Origin: CAYWOS01 sp964459985
GTDB taxonomy: Bacteria; Bacillota; Clostridia; Christensenellales; Aristaeellaceae
Assembly: GCA_964459985.1 (NCBI GenBank)
Contig: CAYWOS010000002.1
Coordinates: 62,001 to 126,000 of the forward strand
Reading direction: 5' to 3'
DNA: 64,000 nucleotides
The notes beneath the pieces are model-generated. The model saw only the letters and a program-made list of their open reading frames with translations. It searched no databases and was not told where the DNA came from. Below, piece after piece: positions 36,538-44,635 of this stretch (within the stretch, counting starts at the first letter, position 1; the number at the start of each line of letters is the position of its first letter). Position numbers and translations under genes: made by a program.

Positions 36538-37557
36538 TCACGCCTCCAGAATTTCGGAAATCCTGACCGGGCGATGCTCGTCAAGCGATTTCTTGGCGGC
36601 CTTTGCCATCACGACGCTCATGAGCCCGGCGTGAATGCCCACCGGCACGTCGGTATCGTTCACGACGGCGGCGATGAACTGCTTCATTTCTTCAATAAAG
36701 GACGCCATGTAGCGCTCGAGGAAGAAGAACTGCGGCTTGTCGCTCATCACGCCCGCCGCCGTCGACACGCGCACCGTGCTGTCGCCGTCGTTCTCGCCCG
36801 CCGCCATGCCGAGGCTGCCGAATACCTCGACGCGCTGGTCGTAGCCGTACGCTGCGCGGCGGCTGTTGTCGATGACGCCGAGCGCGCCGTTTTCAAAGGT
36901 CAGCGTGACGATGGCGGTATCGACGTCGCCCGCCGCGCCGATGCGCTTGTCGACCAGACTCGTGCCCATGGCGTACACTTCGGTCACGTCGCAGCCGGCG
37001 AGGTACATCGCCATGTCGAAATCGTGAATCATCATATCGATGTACAGCCCGCCCGAGGAGGCGGCGTACTCGGGGGAGGGCGGCTCGGGATCGCGCGAGG
37101 TGATCTTGATGATCTCGACCGCGCCCAGCGTCCCGTCCTGCGCGAGTTGCCTGACGCGGCCGTGATTGTGGTCAAAGCGGCGGTTGAAGCCGATTTGCAG
37201 CTTCATGCCCGTTTCCTGTGCGACGCGCGCCGTTTCCCTGATCTTCTCAATCGTCAGGTCGACGGGCTTTTCGCAGAACACGTGCTTGCCCGCGCGCATG
37301 GCGGCGATGGCGATCTCGGCGTGCGTGGGCGTCGGCGAGCAGACGAGCACGGCGTCGATGGTCGGATCGTCCACGACGTCCCGGTAATCGGTCGAATACT
37401 TGGGGATGCCAAAGCGCGCGGCGAGCTTTTTCGCCGCTTCCCCGTTCACGTCGGTGACGGCGGCGATCTCCGCCTCGGGGATGTGGTAGGTGACGGACTG
37501 CGCGTGCACGTTGCCGATGCGCCCCGCGCCGACGATGCCCAGACGTAGTTTTTTCAT
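36538..37557 (-). CDS. iolG: Inositol 2-dehydrogenase
   Basis: The protein has 339 residues, a Gfo/Idh/MocA enzyme. GIVGAGRIGNVHAQ at about 7-20 is the NAD site and CEKPVDL at about 95-101 holds the catalytic lysine. DMMIHDFDMAMYLAG supplies the conserved aspartate and histidine. It oxidises myo-inositol to scyllo-inosose, the first pathway step. ATG 37557 follows AAAGGAG. The 179 bases between iolA and iolG contain no gene or convincing terminator. Specificity for inositol rather than a related sugar is judged from the operon. Confidence 0.93.
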   Translation of the reverse strand: MKKLRLGIVGAGRIGNVHAQSVTYHIPEAEIAAVTDVNGEAAKKLAARFGIPKYSTDYRDVVDDPTIDAVLVCSPTPTHAEIAIAAMRAGKHVFCEKPVDLTIEKIRETARVAQETGMKLQIGFNRRFDHNHGRVRQLAQDGTLGAVEIIKITSRDPEPPSPEYAASSGGLYIDMMIHDFDMAMYLAGCDVTEVYAMGTSLVDKRIGAAGDVDTAIVTLTFENGALGVIDNSRRAAYGYDQRVEVFGSLGMAAGENDGDSTVRVSTAAGVMSDKPQFFFLERYMASFIEEMKQFIAAVVNDTDVPVGIHAGLMSVVMAKAAKKSLDEHRPVRISEILEA

Positions 37558-37736
37558 GGGGATATCTCCTTTTGTTGATGATGTGCCGGATAAGCCGTGA
37601 AACCGCCTGATACGCCGCGTATGTTGCGGGCGGTATCGGTCTTGGGTTCGCGAGGACTGCATGATCCCTGTATCGTCCCGCACGCGGCGCGGAATGCGGC
37701 CGCGCAGGTTTGCCTGCCGGATGCCCGTATGTCGCT

Positions 37737-39248
37737 TTACAGCGATCCGTCCCACGTATTCACCGTGGATTTTGTCTTTTCCTCCTCGTCGAACCAGCGC
37801 GTGGTGACGCACTTGGATTCGGTGTAGAAGCGGAAGGCGTCCTTGCCGTGGCAGTGGAGATCGCCGAAGAAGGACTGCTTGTGTCCGCAGAAGGGGAAAA
37901 CGCCCATCGGCACGGGAATGCCGACGTTGACGCCCACCATGCCGCCGTCGGTGCGCTTGGCGAATTCGCGCGCGTAGTGCCCGTTCTGCGTGAAGATGAC
38001 CGAGCCGTTGGCGAAGGGGTTGCGGTTCATGAGCGCAAGGCCTTCCTCGAAATCGCGGACGCGCTTGACGCACAGCACGGGGCCGAAAACCTCGCGCGTG
38101 CCGATCGTCATGTCCTCCGTCACATGATCGAAGATGGTGTGCCCGATGTAGTAGCCGTTTTCATACCCCGGCACCTTGACGCCGCGCCCGTCGAGCACCA
38201 GCTTTGCGCCTTCGTCCACGCCCTTTTGAATCCAGTTTTCGACGAATTCCATGTGTCCCTTGCTGCCGACGGGACCTAAATTCGTGGCTTTGTCGTAGGC
38301 GGGGCCGATTTTCTGTTGTCTGCACAGGCGGACCAGCTCTTCCACCAGTTGATCGGCGATTTCTTCCTCGGCGACCACGGCGGGCAGCGCCATGCAGCGC
38401 TCGCCCGCGCAGCCGAAGGCGCTGTTCATGATGCCCGCCGCCGTGCGCGTGAGGGGCGCGTCGCGCAGCACCAGCGCGTGGTTCTTCGCCTCGCACAGCG
38501 CCTGCACGCGCTTGCCGTGCGCGGCGGCGGTGGCGTAGACGTGCAGCCCCACCTCGGTCGAGCCGACGAAGGTGACGCCGCGCACGTCGGGATGCGTCAA
38601 AAACAGTTCCGCCTCATGCCGCGAGCAGGGGACGATGTTGAACACGCCGTCCGGCACGCCGGCTTCTTTGTAAAGCTCGGCGAATTTGAGCGAGGTCATG
38701 GGCGTCGTCGAGGCGGGCTTGAGCACGAACGTGTTGCCGCACACGATGGCGAGCGGCGCCATCCAGCCCACCGGGATCATGGCGGGGAAGTTCCACGGCG
38801 CGATGCCGGCGAACACGCCGAGGGGCTCGCGGTACAGCGTGGTATCGTAGCCGCTCGAGGTGTCCATCAGGCTTTCGCCCATGAGCAGGCTGGGCGCGGA
38901 CGCCGCCAGCTCGGTCATTTCAAGCGCCTTGCCCACGTCGCCCGCCGCTTCCGCCCACGCCTTGCCGTTCTCGGTGGCGCACAGCAGCGTCAGCTCGTCC
39001 ATGTCGCGCTCGATGAGCGAGCGCAATTTGAGCATGATGCCCGCGCGCTTTCGCACCGGCGTGTTTTTCCACGCCGGGAAAGCGGCCTTGGCGCAGGCGA
39101 TGGCGTCCTCGACCTCGCTTTTCGTGCACTGCGGCACGCGCGCGACGGGGCTGCCCGTCGAGGGATCGTAAATCGTGGTGTACTTTTCGGACGCGCTTTG
39201 GACAAACTGCCCGCCGATGAAGGGTTTCATGGTGTTGATGTCGTTCAT
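37737..39248 (-). CDS. iolA: Methylmalonate-semialdehyde dehydrogenase (CoA-acylating)
   Basis: The protein has 503 residues of the aldehyde dehydrogenase superfamily. The catalytic cysteine lies in FGCAGERCMALP (about residue 286-291), the signature of the CoA-acylating MmsA/IolA group. PWNFPAMIPVGW and GSTEVG are the substrate and NAD segments. It converts malonate semialdehyde to acetyl-CoA, the last step. GGAGG precedes ATG 39248, 10 bases after iolC. Confidence 0.95.
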   Translation of the reverse strand: MNDINTMKPFIGGQFVQSASEKYTTIYDPSTGSPVARVPQCTKSEVEDAIACAKAAFPAWKNTPVRKRAGIMLKLRSLIERDMDELTLLCATENGKAWAEAAGDVGKALEMTELAASAPSLLMGESLMDTSSGYDTTLYREPLGVFAGIAPWNFPAMIPVGWMAPLAIVCGNTFVLKPASTTPMTSLKFAELYKEAGVPDGVFNIVPCSRHEAELFLTHPDVRGVTFVGSTEVGLHVYATAAAHGKRVQALCEAKNHALVLRDAPLTRTAAGIMNSAFGCAGERCMALPAVVAEEEIADQLVEELVRLCRQQKIGPAYDKATNLGPVGSKGHMEFVENWIQKGVDEGAKLVLDGRGVKVPGYENGYYIGHTIFDHVTEDMTIGTREVFGPVLCVKRVRDFEEGLALMNRNPFANGSVIFTQNGHYAREFAKRTDGGMVGVNVGIPVPMGVFPFCGHKQSFFGDLHCHGKDAFRFYTESKCVTTRWFDEEEKTKSTVNTWDGSL

Positions 39249-39258
39249 GCGAACCTCC

Positions 39259-40263
39259 TTACAGGGTCGATACCATATCGCCGTATTTGGATTTTTCTTC
39301 CAAGATGAATTGTTTGAGCGCCGCTTCGCTCGGCATATCGCGGCTGCAGGCATGGCTGGCGACGAGCATCGCCGCCGACGCGCTGCCCATTTCGAGCGCC
39401 TCGGGGAGCGGTTTTCCGCCCATCAGCCCGTGCAGGAAGGCGCTGGCGTAACCGTCGCCGCCGCCGAAACCCTTGAGCGCCGCGACGGGGAAGGGCTTGA
39501 CGAGATAGCTTGCGCCCTTCGTATAGGCGGACGACCCCTGCTTGCCGTGCTTGATGACGACGATTTCGGCGCGCCTGCCGAGCCAGTAATCGGCGCTCGC
39601 GGCGTCTGTTCCGTCAAGCGAGAGCAGGCGTTCCATGCGATCAAACTCCTCGCGGCTGCCCATGACGATGTCGCTCTTCTCGGCGACCAGCGAGGTATAG
39701 ACGGCGATCTCGTCGTCGTTTTGCCATGTGTAGGCGCGGTAATCGGCGTCGAAGACGACGCGGACGCCGTTCTTGATCGCATAGGTCAGCGCCTTGAGCG
39801 CCGCCTCGCGCGTGGGCGAGCAGCAAAGCGACGTGCCCGATATGAGCAGCGCGGCGGCGGAGGCGATATAGCTTTCGTCCACGTCGTCCGGATGCAGCAT
39901 GAGATCGGCGACGCCCTCGCGGTACATGAGGATGGAGGATTTCTCCGGCGAGAGGATTTCGGTGAAGGTCAGCCCGAGCTTTTCGCCGTTCCGGCAGCGC
40001 GTGACGTGCGAGCAGTCGATGCCCTCGTTCTCAAAAAATCCCGTCACGAAATCGCCGAACTGGTCGTCCGACACCTTGCCAAGAAAGCCGACCCTGTCGC
40101 CCAATCGCGCCATGCCCACGGCGATGTTGGCGGGCGAGCCGCCCAGATATTTATTGAAATGCTCCGATTGGCTGAGCGGCCGGTTGTAATCGGTGGGGTT
40201 GAAATCGATGGCGACGCGCCCCACGGGGATGATATGCAGGGTTTTTTGAAGATCAAATCGCAT
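39259..40263 (-). CDS. iolC: 5-dehydro-2-deoxygluconokinase
   Basis: The protein has 334 residues, a PfkB-type sugar kinase. YLGGSPANIAVGMARLG at about 40-56 is PfkB signature 1, and GFGGGDGYASAFLHGLM carries the catalytic Asp; the GGGDGY form is usual for IolC. It phosphorylates 5-dehydro-2-deoxygluconate. It lies between iolJ (2 bases) and iolA (10 bases). Confidence 0.95.
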   Translation of the reverse strand: MRFDLQKTLHIIPVGRVAIDFNPTDYNRPLSQSEHFNKYLGGSPANIAVGMARLGDRVGFLGKVSDDQFGDFVTGFFENEGIDCSHVTRCRNGEKLGLTFTEILSPEKSSILMYREGVADLMLHPDDVDESYIASAAALLISGTSLCCSPTREAALKALTYAIKNGVRVVFDADYRAYTWQNDDEIAVYTSLVAEKSDIVMGSREEFDRMERLLSLDGTDAASADYWLGRRAEIVVIKHGKQGSSAYTKGASYLVKPFPVAALKGFGGGDGYASAFLHGLMGGKPLPEALEMGSASAAMLVASHACSRDMPSEAALKQFILEEKSKYGDMVSTL

Positions 40264-40265
40264 GT

Positions 40266-41084
40266 TTACGCCCTCCCTTCGCCGCCGAACAGCCGGATGC
40301 GCGCGGCGGCGACGTCGCGCACGGCGTCCCTTGACGACGCGATCTGACTGAACAGATCGTCCGATTGCCGCGCGCCCGCCGCCGCCATGAAGATTTCGGT
40401 GGCAATGTTGATTTTGACCATGCCCAGCGCGATGAGCCTTTGAAACTGTTCCTCCCGAAGCCCCGAGCCGCCGTGCAGCACGAGCGCCGCGCGGAGTCTG
40501 CCGCGCAGCTCTTCCAATATATCGTAACGCAGGATTGGCGCTTCGGCGTACAGCCCGTGCGCGTTGCCGATGCCCACGGCGAGCGCGTCCACGCCCGTTT
40601 CGTCCATGCGCAGGCAGTCCTCGATCGTCGCCGCCACGCCGGGCGATTCGCCGCCCGTTTCTTCGCGCCCGACGCGCCCGACCTCAGCCTCGACCGACGC
40701 GCCCGTTTGCGCCGCCAGACGGATGACCGATTCGGTCAGGCGGATGTTTTCATCGATGGGCAGCGCCGAGCCGTCGATCATCACCGATGTAAAGCCCAGT
40801 TCAAGCGCCTGACGGACGCAGCGCGGCGTTTGCCCGTGATCCAGATGCACGGCGACGGGCGTCGCCGCTTCGCGCGCGGCGGCGAGCATCATGGGCGCGA
40901 TCAGGGGCAGGGGAGAATAGGGCAGTCGCTGCTCGGCGATCTGCAGAATGACCGGCGCGCGCGTTTCCTCGGCGGCTTCGATCACGCCCATGATGCACTC
41001 CATGTTGGCGACGCTGAACGCGCCGACGGCATACCGTCCCTCGCGCGCCTTGTTCAGCAGCTCCCGCATCGTGTAAAGCGCCAT
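40266..41084 (-). CDS. iolJ: 6-phospho-5-dehydro-2-deoxy-gluconate aldolase, class II
   Basis: The protein has 272 residues, slightly shorter than typical class II fructose-bisphosphate aldolases. Zinc ligands appear in VHLDHGQT (about 78-85), EAEVGRVGREE, GNAHGLY and LHGGSGL, and the phosphate site in VKINIATE. In this operon it should split the IolC product to dihydroxyacetone phosphate and malonate semialdehyde. It is the first gene of the operon; GGGAG lies upstream. Confidence 0.92.
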   Translation of the reverse strand: MALYTMRELLNKAREGRYAVGAFSVANMECIMGVIEAAEETRAPVILQIAEQRLPYSPLPLIAPMMLAAAREAATPVAVHLDHGQTPRCVRQALELGFTSVMIDGSALPIDENIRLTESVIRLAAQTGASVEAEVGRVGREETGGESPGVAATIEDCLRMDETGVDALAVGIGNAHGLYAEAPILRYDILEELRGRLRAALVLHGGSGLREEQFQRLIALGMVKINIATEIFMAAAGARQSDDLFSQIASSRDAVRDVAAARIRLFGGEGRA

Positions 41085-41269
41085 ATCGTTTTTCTCCCTC
41101 TCGCCGTTTTGTCCGCGCGGTCATGAATGATGACGTGTCCGCGCGGCGCGAAATGCGACAGCCTGCCTGTTCTCTGTCCGTCCGCCTGCCGCCGCAGCCC
41201 TGACGCCCGTTCTATCTTCACCGTCCGCGCCGGATTATGATGCGGAAGCCGACGTAACGCGTGATCAAA

Positions 41270-41575
41270 CATTTGCCGCTGCCCGCGCTGTCCGCGTCGC
41301 CCATGCTGTCCGCACCGCCTGCCGTCCGCGCTACCGGCTGCCGTTCGCGCCGCACGCGCTGTCGGCGCTGGCTGTATTGCCCGTGCCGTTAGCCGTCGTC
41401 CGCGTCGCCTGTGCCGTCCGCGCCGCCCGCACCGCCTGCCGTCCGCGTCGCCTGTGCCGTCCGCGTCGCCCGCGCTACCGGCTGCCGTCCGTATTGCCCG
41501 TACCGTTAGCCGTCGTCCGCGTTACCGGCTGCCGTTCGCGCCGCCTGTATCGTCCGTGTCGCCCGCGTGCTTTCC
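41270..41575. repeat. Degenerate A-poor repeat tract upstream of the inositol operon
   Basis: The plus strand is a mosaic of units such as GCCGTCCGC, GTCGCCCGC, GTCGCCTGT and TACCGGCTGCCGT, roughly 9 bases long. A is very rare on this strand. A 32-base segment at 41374-41405 recurs at 41491-41522 with one mismatch, 117 (13 x 9) bases apart. No frame gives a protein I recognise. The rest of the 41085-41828 gap holds the promoters and palindromes listed separately. Confidence 0.8.
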
Positions 41576-41599
41576 GAACGCCTTTCATGACCTGCTCAT

Positions 41600-41628
41600 C
41601 CTATCATATTCACCGCAAAAATGCAAGC
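41600..41628 (-). promoter_or_regulatory. Candidate promoter of the iol operon
   Basis: On the minus strand TTGCAT (41623-41628) and TAGGAT (41600-41605) are 17 bases apart. A transcript from here would have a leader of about 510 bases through the repeat tract before iolJ. Confidence 0.45.
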
Positions 41629-41640
41629 ATTTTGCTTGAA
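41626..41640. promoter_or_regulatory. Palindromic operator candidate at the iol promoter
   Basis: CAAGCA-TTT-TGCTTG has perfect 6-base arms and overlaps the upstream part of the -35 box of the iol promoter candidate. It is a plausible binding site for an inositol repressor encoded elsewhere. Confidence 0.45.
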
Positions 41641-41754
41641 ACTGCGCAAAACATAATCAAAAGATGCGCAACAGATGGCAATCTGACAGCCGGACGGCGG
41701 CCGGTCTTTTTGATGTTTTTTGTCGCTTTTCGTTGTACTTTTGGTGTTTATTGC

Positions 41755-41783
41755 TTGATTGACGCGGTGTTCGCACGTATAAT
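41755..41783 (+). promoter_or_regulatory. Promoter of the lysA-like gene
   Basis: TTGATT at 41755-41760 and TATAAT at 41778-41783 are spaced by 17 bases. Confidence 0.8.
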
Positions 41784-41788
41784 GAGCG

Positions 41789-41804
41789 CGTCCGATTTCG
41801 GACG
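41789..41804. promoter_or_regulatory. Palindrome at the transcript start of the lysA-like gene
   Basis: CGTCCGA-TT-TCGGACG has perfect 7-base arms and covers the predicted transcription start. It could be a repressor operator, or a short 5' hairpin in the mRNA. The AAAGGAG ribosome site follows. Confidence 0.5.
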
Positions 41805-41828
41805 TTTACGGATAAAGGAGAAAGCGAC

Positions 41829-43064
41829 ATGCCCAATTTTTCCGTTCGGGACGAGGTTTTTCTGGAAGCGGCGAAGCGATTCGGCACGCCTGTGCATCTT
41901 TACGACGAGCGCGGCATCCGCCGGACGGCGCGCGCGCTCAACAGCGCGTTCTCATGGGCGCGCGATTTCAAGGAGTATTTCGCGGTCAAGGCGCTGCCCA
42001 ACCCGCGCATACTGGACATCCTCAAGCAGGAGGGATGCGGCGTCGACTGTTCGTCCGAGTGCGAGCTGATTCTCGCGCAGCGCGGCGGGTTTGCCGGCGG
42101 CGATATCATGTTCAGCGCCAACGCCATGCCGCCCGAGGAGTTCGCGCACGCGCGCGCGCTCGGCGGCACGATTAATCTGGACGACATCAGCGATATCGAC
42201 ACGCTCGCGCGATTCGGCGGCGTGCCCGAAACGGTCTGCGTCCGTTATAATCCCGGCAATCATGACCGCTCGGGCAACGACATCATGGGACAGCCCGAGG
42301 AAAGCAAGTACGGCTGGACGCGCGCGCAGTTGTCCGAAGGCCTGCCGAGGCTCAAGGCGCTCGGCGCGAAGGGGTTCGGGCTGCACGCCTTTCTGGTCAG
42401 CAACGCCACCGACGCCGGCTATTACCCGCGCCTTGCCGGGATGCTGCTCACGCTGGGCAGGGAACTGGCGGCGGAGACGGGGATGACGTTCGCCTTCGTG
42501 AATTTGTCGGGCGGCATCGGCATCCCGTATCATCCGGAGGAATCGCCGGTGGATATTCAGGCGGTCGGCGAAGGCGTCCGGCGCGAATACGAGCGCGTGC
42601 TCGGCGATCCCGCGAAGGTGCGCGTCGCCGTCAAGACGGAATTGGGGCGCTATATGACCGGCCCGCACGGCTGGCTGCTCACCGCCGCCGTGCACGAAAA
42701 GAACATCTATCGTCGTTATCTCGGCGTCGACGCCACGGCGTCCGATCTGATGCGCCCGGCGATGTACGGCGCGTATCACCATATCCATATCGCCGGCAAA
42801 CGCGGCGACGCAGCCGACACCGTGTATGACGTGACGGGATCGCTGTGTGAAAACAACGATAAATTCGCCGTCGCGCGAGCGCTGCCCAAGGTTGACAAGG
42901 GCGATCTCGTCGTCATTCACGATACCGGCGCGCACGGGCTGGCGATGGGCTATCAGTACAACGGCAGGCTGCGCTGCGCCGAAGTATTGTACCGCGAGGA
43001 CGGGACGTACCGGTTGATCCGCCGCGCCGAAACGCCGGAGGATTACTTCGCCACGCTGGTGTGA
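41829..43064 (+). CDS. lysA: Diaminopimelate decarboxylase-like PLP enzyme
   Basis: The protein has 411 residues, fold-type III PLP decarboxylase. The PLP lysine is in EYFAVKALPNP (about residue 53). GVDCSSECEL, GFGLHAFL, NLSGGIGIPYHPEE (phosphate-binding glycine loop) and a C-terminal CENNDKFA (the usual form is CESxD, with the active-site Cys retained) are present. It should form lysine from meso-diaminopimelate. The altered CENND motif leaves some doubt about substrate, and other amino-acid decarboxylases of this fold are possible. Confidence 0.85.
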   Translation: MPNFSVRDEVFLEAAKRFGTPVHLYDERGIRRTARALNSAFSWARDFKEYFAVKALPNPRILDILKQEGCGVDCSSECELILAQRGGFAGGDIMFSANAMPPEEFAHARALGGTINLDDISDIDTLARFGGVPETVCVRYNPGNHDRSGNDIMGQPEESKYGWTRAQLSEGLPRLKALGAKGFGLHAFLVSNATDAGYYPRLAGMLLTLGRELAAETGMTFAFVNLSGGIGIPYHPEESPVDIQAVGEGVRREYERVLGDPAKVRVAVKTELGRYMTGPHGWLLTAAVHEKNIYRRYLGVDATASDLMRPAMYGAYHHIHIAGKRGDAADTVYDVTGSLCENNDKFAVARALPKVDKGDLVVIHDTGAHGLAMGYQYNGRLRCAEVLYREDGTYRLIRRAETPEDYFATLV

Positions 43065-43139
43065 TGGCTTGAATCCGCCGGGTTATCAACACAATTCGAC
43101 GCATCTGGTAAAAAAGTTTCCAAATCGGATAAAAAACGC

Positions 43140-43168
43140 TTGACATGCCGCGCGGCGTGTGGTAAGAT
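43140..43168 (+). promoter_or_regulatory. Promoter of the large non-coding RNA
   Basis: TTGACA at 43140-43145 (perfect) and TAAGAT at 43163-43168 are spaced by 17 bases, giving a predicted start near 43175. It lies 75 bases after the lysA-like stop and is followed by no plausible protein gene for over 900 bases. Confidence 0.85.
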
Positions 43169-43174
43169 AAAGCC

Positions 43175-43915
43175 GAGCCAAGGAACAAGGACGATCGGAC
43201 CCCAAGGATGAACGGGCGGGCATACAGCCACGGTTTGTTTCATTTCTATCCCGTCCGCCGGTCGCCGTCAACATGATCAGGCTCGGAAAGGGGCGATTCA
43301 ATGACCAACAGGAGTCCCGACATTCATTCCCGCGCTTGCTTCGCCCATCTCAACGGGTAACGCCGATCGCATCGCGTCCAGACAGCGCGCGCGGCGCGCA
43401 ACGGATCAATCAAGCCCTTTCGGGCAATGATCGGCTCTGGCGAGGCAAGCGCATCCCCGGGGAGTCTCTACAAGTGAATATCGCATACCGACGGCAGCAA
43501 ACGCGCCGCTCGCGCGGCGTCGTGCCGGACAGGAAATCAATCGGGTATCCACGGAGCATCAACCATCTCAAGAATCCACGAAACATGGTATCGGACACGG
43601 GCATTCGTCCCAATCGGTCTCCATTCTCGCGGGCGGCATGAGACAGGGTATGCGGAACACAAAGGATATCGGTATGCGAAGGTTCTCCCGCTTTTCAGGC
43701 GGTGCGGCAGGCGGAAAGCCGCGCTACCCACGCGTGTGGAACGCCCGGCTGTCAGAAACAGCCGCGAAAGGCACGGTCGGTTCAAAGGATTCGGGAGTCC
43801 CGGTCACCATTCTCATGGTCATCGTCGTCTCATGCGCCTGGCAACCGAACTTATGGGAAACATCAGGTCAGTCAAGGTAACAATCCGGTGGGGGACGGCG
43901 TAAGCCGTCCCCTTT
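43175..43915 (+). ncRNA. Candidate large structured non-coding RNA of about 740 nt
   Basis: The segment is bounded by a strong promoter and an intrinsic terminator and has no convincing coding frame. Complementary segments I can see include CCGAGCC (43173-43179) with GGCTCGG (43280-43286), enclosing GACG/CGTC, GACC/GGTC and an 8-pair helix at 43213-43220/43250-43257. Others are GATCA/TGATC with inner GCCC/GGGC (43404-43432), GCGCCGC/GCGGCGT (43503-43520), GTCTC/GAGAC (43617-43644), CGGCTGT/ACAGCCG (43746-43764), ACCAT/ATGGT (43806-43819) inside TCGGTT/AACCGA (43777-43848), and a perfect 11-pair long-range helix TCGCATACCGA (43481-43491) with TCGGTATGCGA (43669-43679). Size and multi-branch form resemble the ornate large RNA classes (OLE, ROOL, GOLLD), but I cannot assign it to any. 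It lacks the recognisable cores of RNase P RNA, tmRNA and SRP RNA. Confidence 0.75.
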
Positions 43916-43920
43916 GCTTG
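43891..43920 (+). terminator. Terminator of the large non-coding RNA
   Basis: GGGGACGGC and GCCGTCCCC form a perfect 9-pair stem with a GTAA tetraloop, followed by TTTGCTTG. The minus strand has no T-tract after the stem, so this acts on plus-strand transcripts. Confidence 0.85.
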
Positions 43921-43946
43921 GCGGGAAACGCCTCTTGCGCTGCCGA

Positions 43947-44060
43947 CCAAGGGACGGCGCGCCTTCCCTTGGCCTGCCCGAACGATCAATGCGCGGCTTT
44001 TCATCCCTCCCGACGGCATAAAGCATGCCGCCGTCATGCATGCGACATCATGACGGCGGC
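43947..44060. other. Two further hairpins in the gap before the GyrI-like gene
   Basis: CCAAGGGA/TCCCTTGG (43947-43972) and a perfect 12-pair stem GCCGCCGTCATG/CATGACGGCGGC (44027-44060) are present. The second may serve as terminator for the minus-strand GyrI-like gene, whose stop is at 44165; the T-run after it (CTTTATG on the minus strand) is short. No gene is visible in 43921-44164. Confidence 0.55.
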
Positions 44061-44164
44061 GTATTGAGCTAATCGGTATGAATATACATGAGAAAGCGCG
44101 GCGCGCAGGATATGCGGCGCGTCCGGCTGTCGCGACGATTCGTTGACCGGCGGGGGAGCGGCGA

Positions 44165-44632
44165 TCAGCGCCGTTCCGCGACAGGCAGATAAACCGCGCT
44201 TTCGCCCGTTTGCGGGTGGATGAAATCGTTCGCCGCGCCGGCGAGCGCCAGCCCGTTATCCCGCAGATAGGCGATGCCGGTGGCAAAGGCTTCGCCGCTT
44301 TCGCCCGCGACGACGACGTATTCGTGCGCGGGAACGATCCATTTGACCCAACCCTCGGGCGGCTGCGCGTCCGGATCGCATTCGACGCCCGCGAGATACA
44401 GGCCTTCGGAAAAGCCGTTCTCCCAAGGCATCAGGGCGCGTGTAAAATCGCTCATCGCGCCCCAGATGCCGACGAGGCGGCCGCTTTCGTCTTTCTTCGC
44501 GAGCGGCGCGACATCGCCAAAGCGCGCGTTCGCGTCGTCCCACAGCCGCTTGATAAAGCCGTCGCCGTCCCGCGTCGAGCCTTCCCGGCCGATCACGGCG
44601 AAGGCGGGCTTGAACTGCCTTTCAACGCGCAT
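44165..44632 (-). CDS. GyrI-like small-molecule-binding domain protein
   Basis: The protein has 155 residues: RVERQFKPAFAVIGREGSTRDG at the N-terminus, then FIKRLWDDANARF, WGAMSDFTR and WVKWIVPAHEYVVVAGES, which form the SHS2-repeat pattern of GyrI/AraC-effector-binding domains. It lacks any DNA-binding domain. It may bind or sequester a small molecule. Start ATG 44632 lies 3 bases after the deoC stop, so the two form an operon. Confidence 0.8.
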   Translation of the reverse strand: MRVERQFKPAFAVIGREGSTRDGDGFIKRLWDDANARFGDVAPLAKKDESGRLVGIWGAMSDFTRALMPWENGFSEGLYLAGVECDPDAQPPEGWVKWIVPAHEYVVVAGESGEAFATGIAYLRDNGLALAGAANDFIHPQTGESAVYLPVAERR

Positions 44633-44635
44633 GGT

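Noticed and set aside
43273..43641. A 122-codon frame within the large RNA.
   Set aside because: No ribosome site, low-complexity Arg/Ser/Pro composition and no similarity I recognise; it overlaps several predicted helices.
43775..43800. GGTTCAAAGGATTC resembling a tRNA T-loop.
   Set aside because: No acceptor stem, D-loop or anticodon stem can be built around it.
43175..43915. Identity as RNase P RNA, tmRNA or SRP RNA.
   Set aside because: The recognisable cores are absent: no GGAAAGTCCGG-type P4 region, no tRNA-like ends with a tag frame, and no GTCCGGAAGGAAGCAGC segment; the length also exceeds all three.
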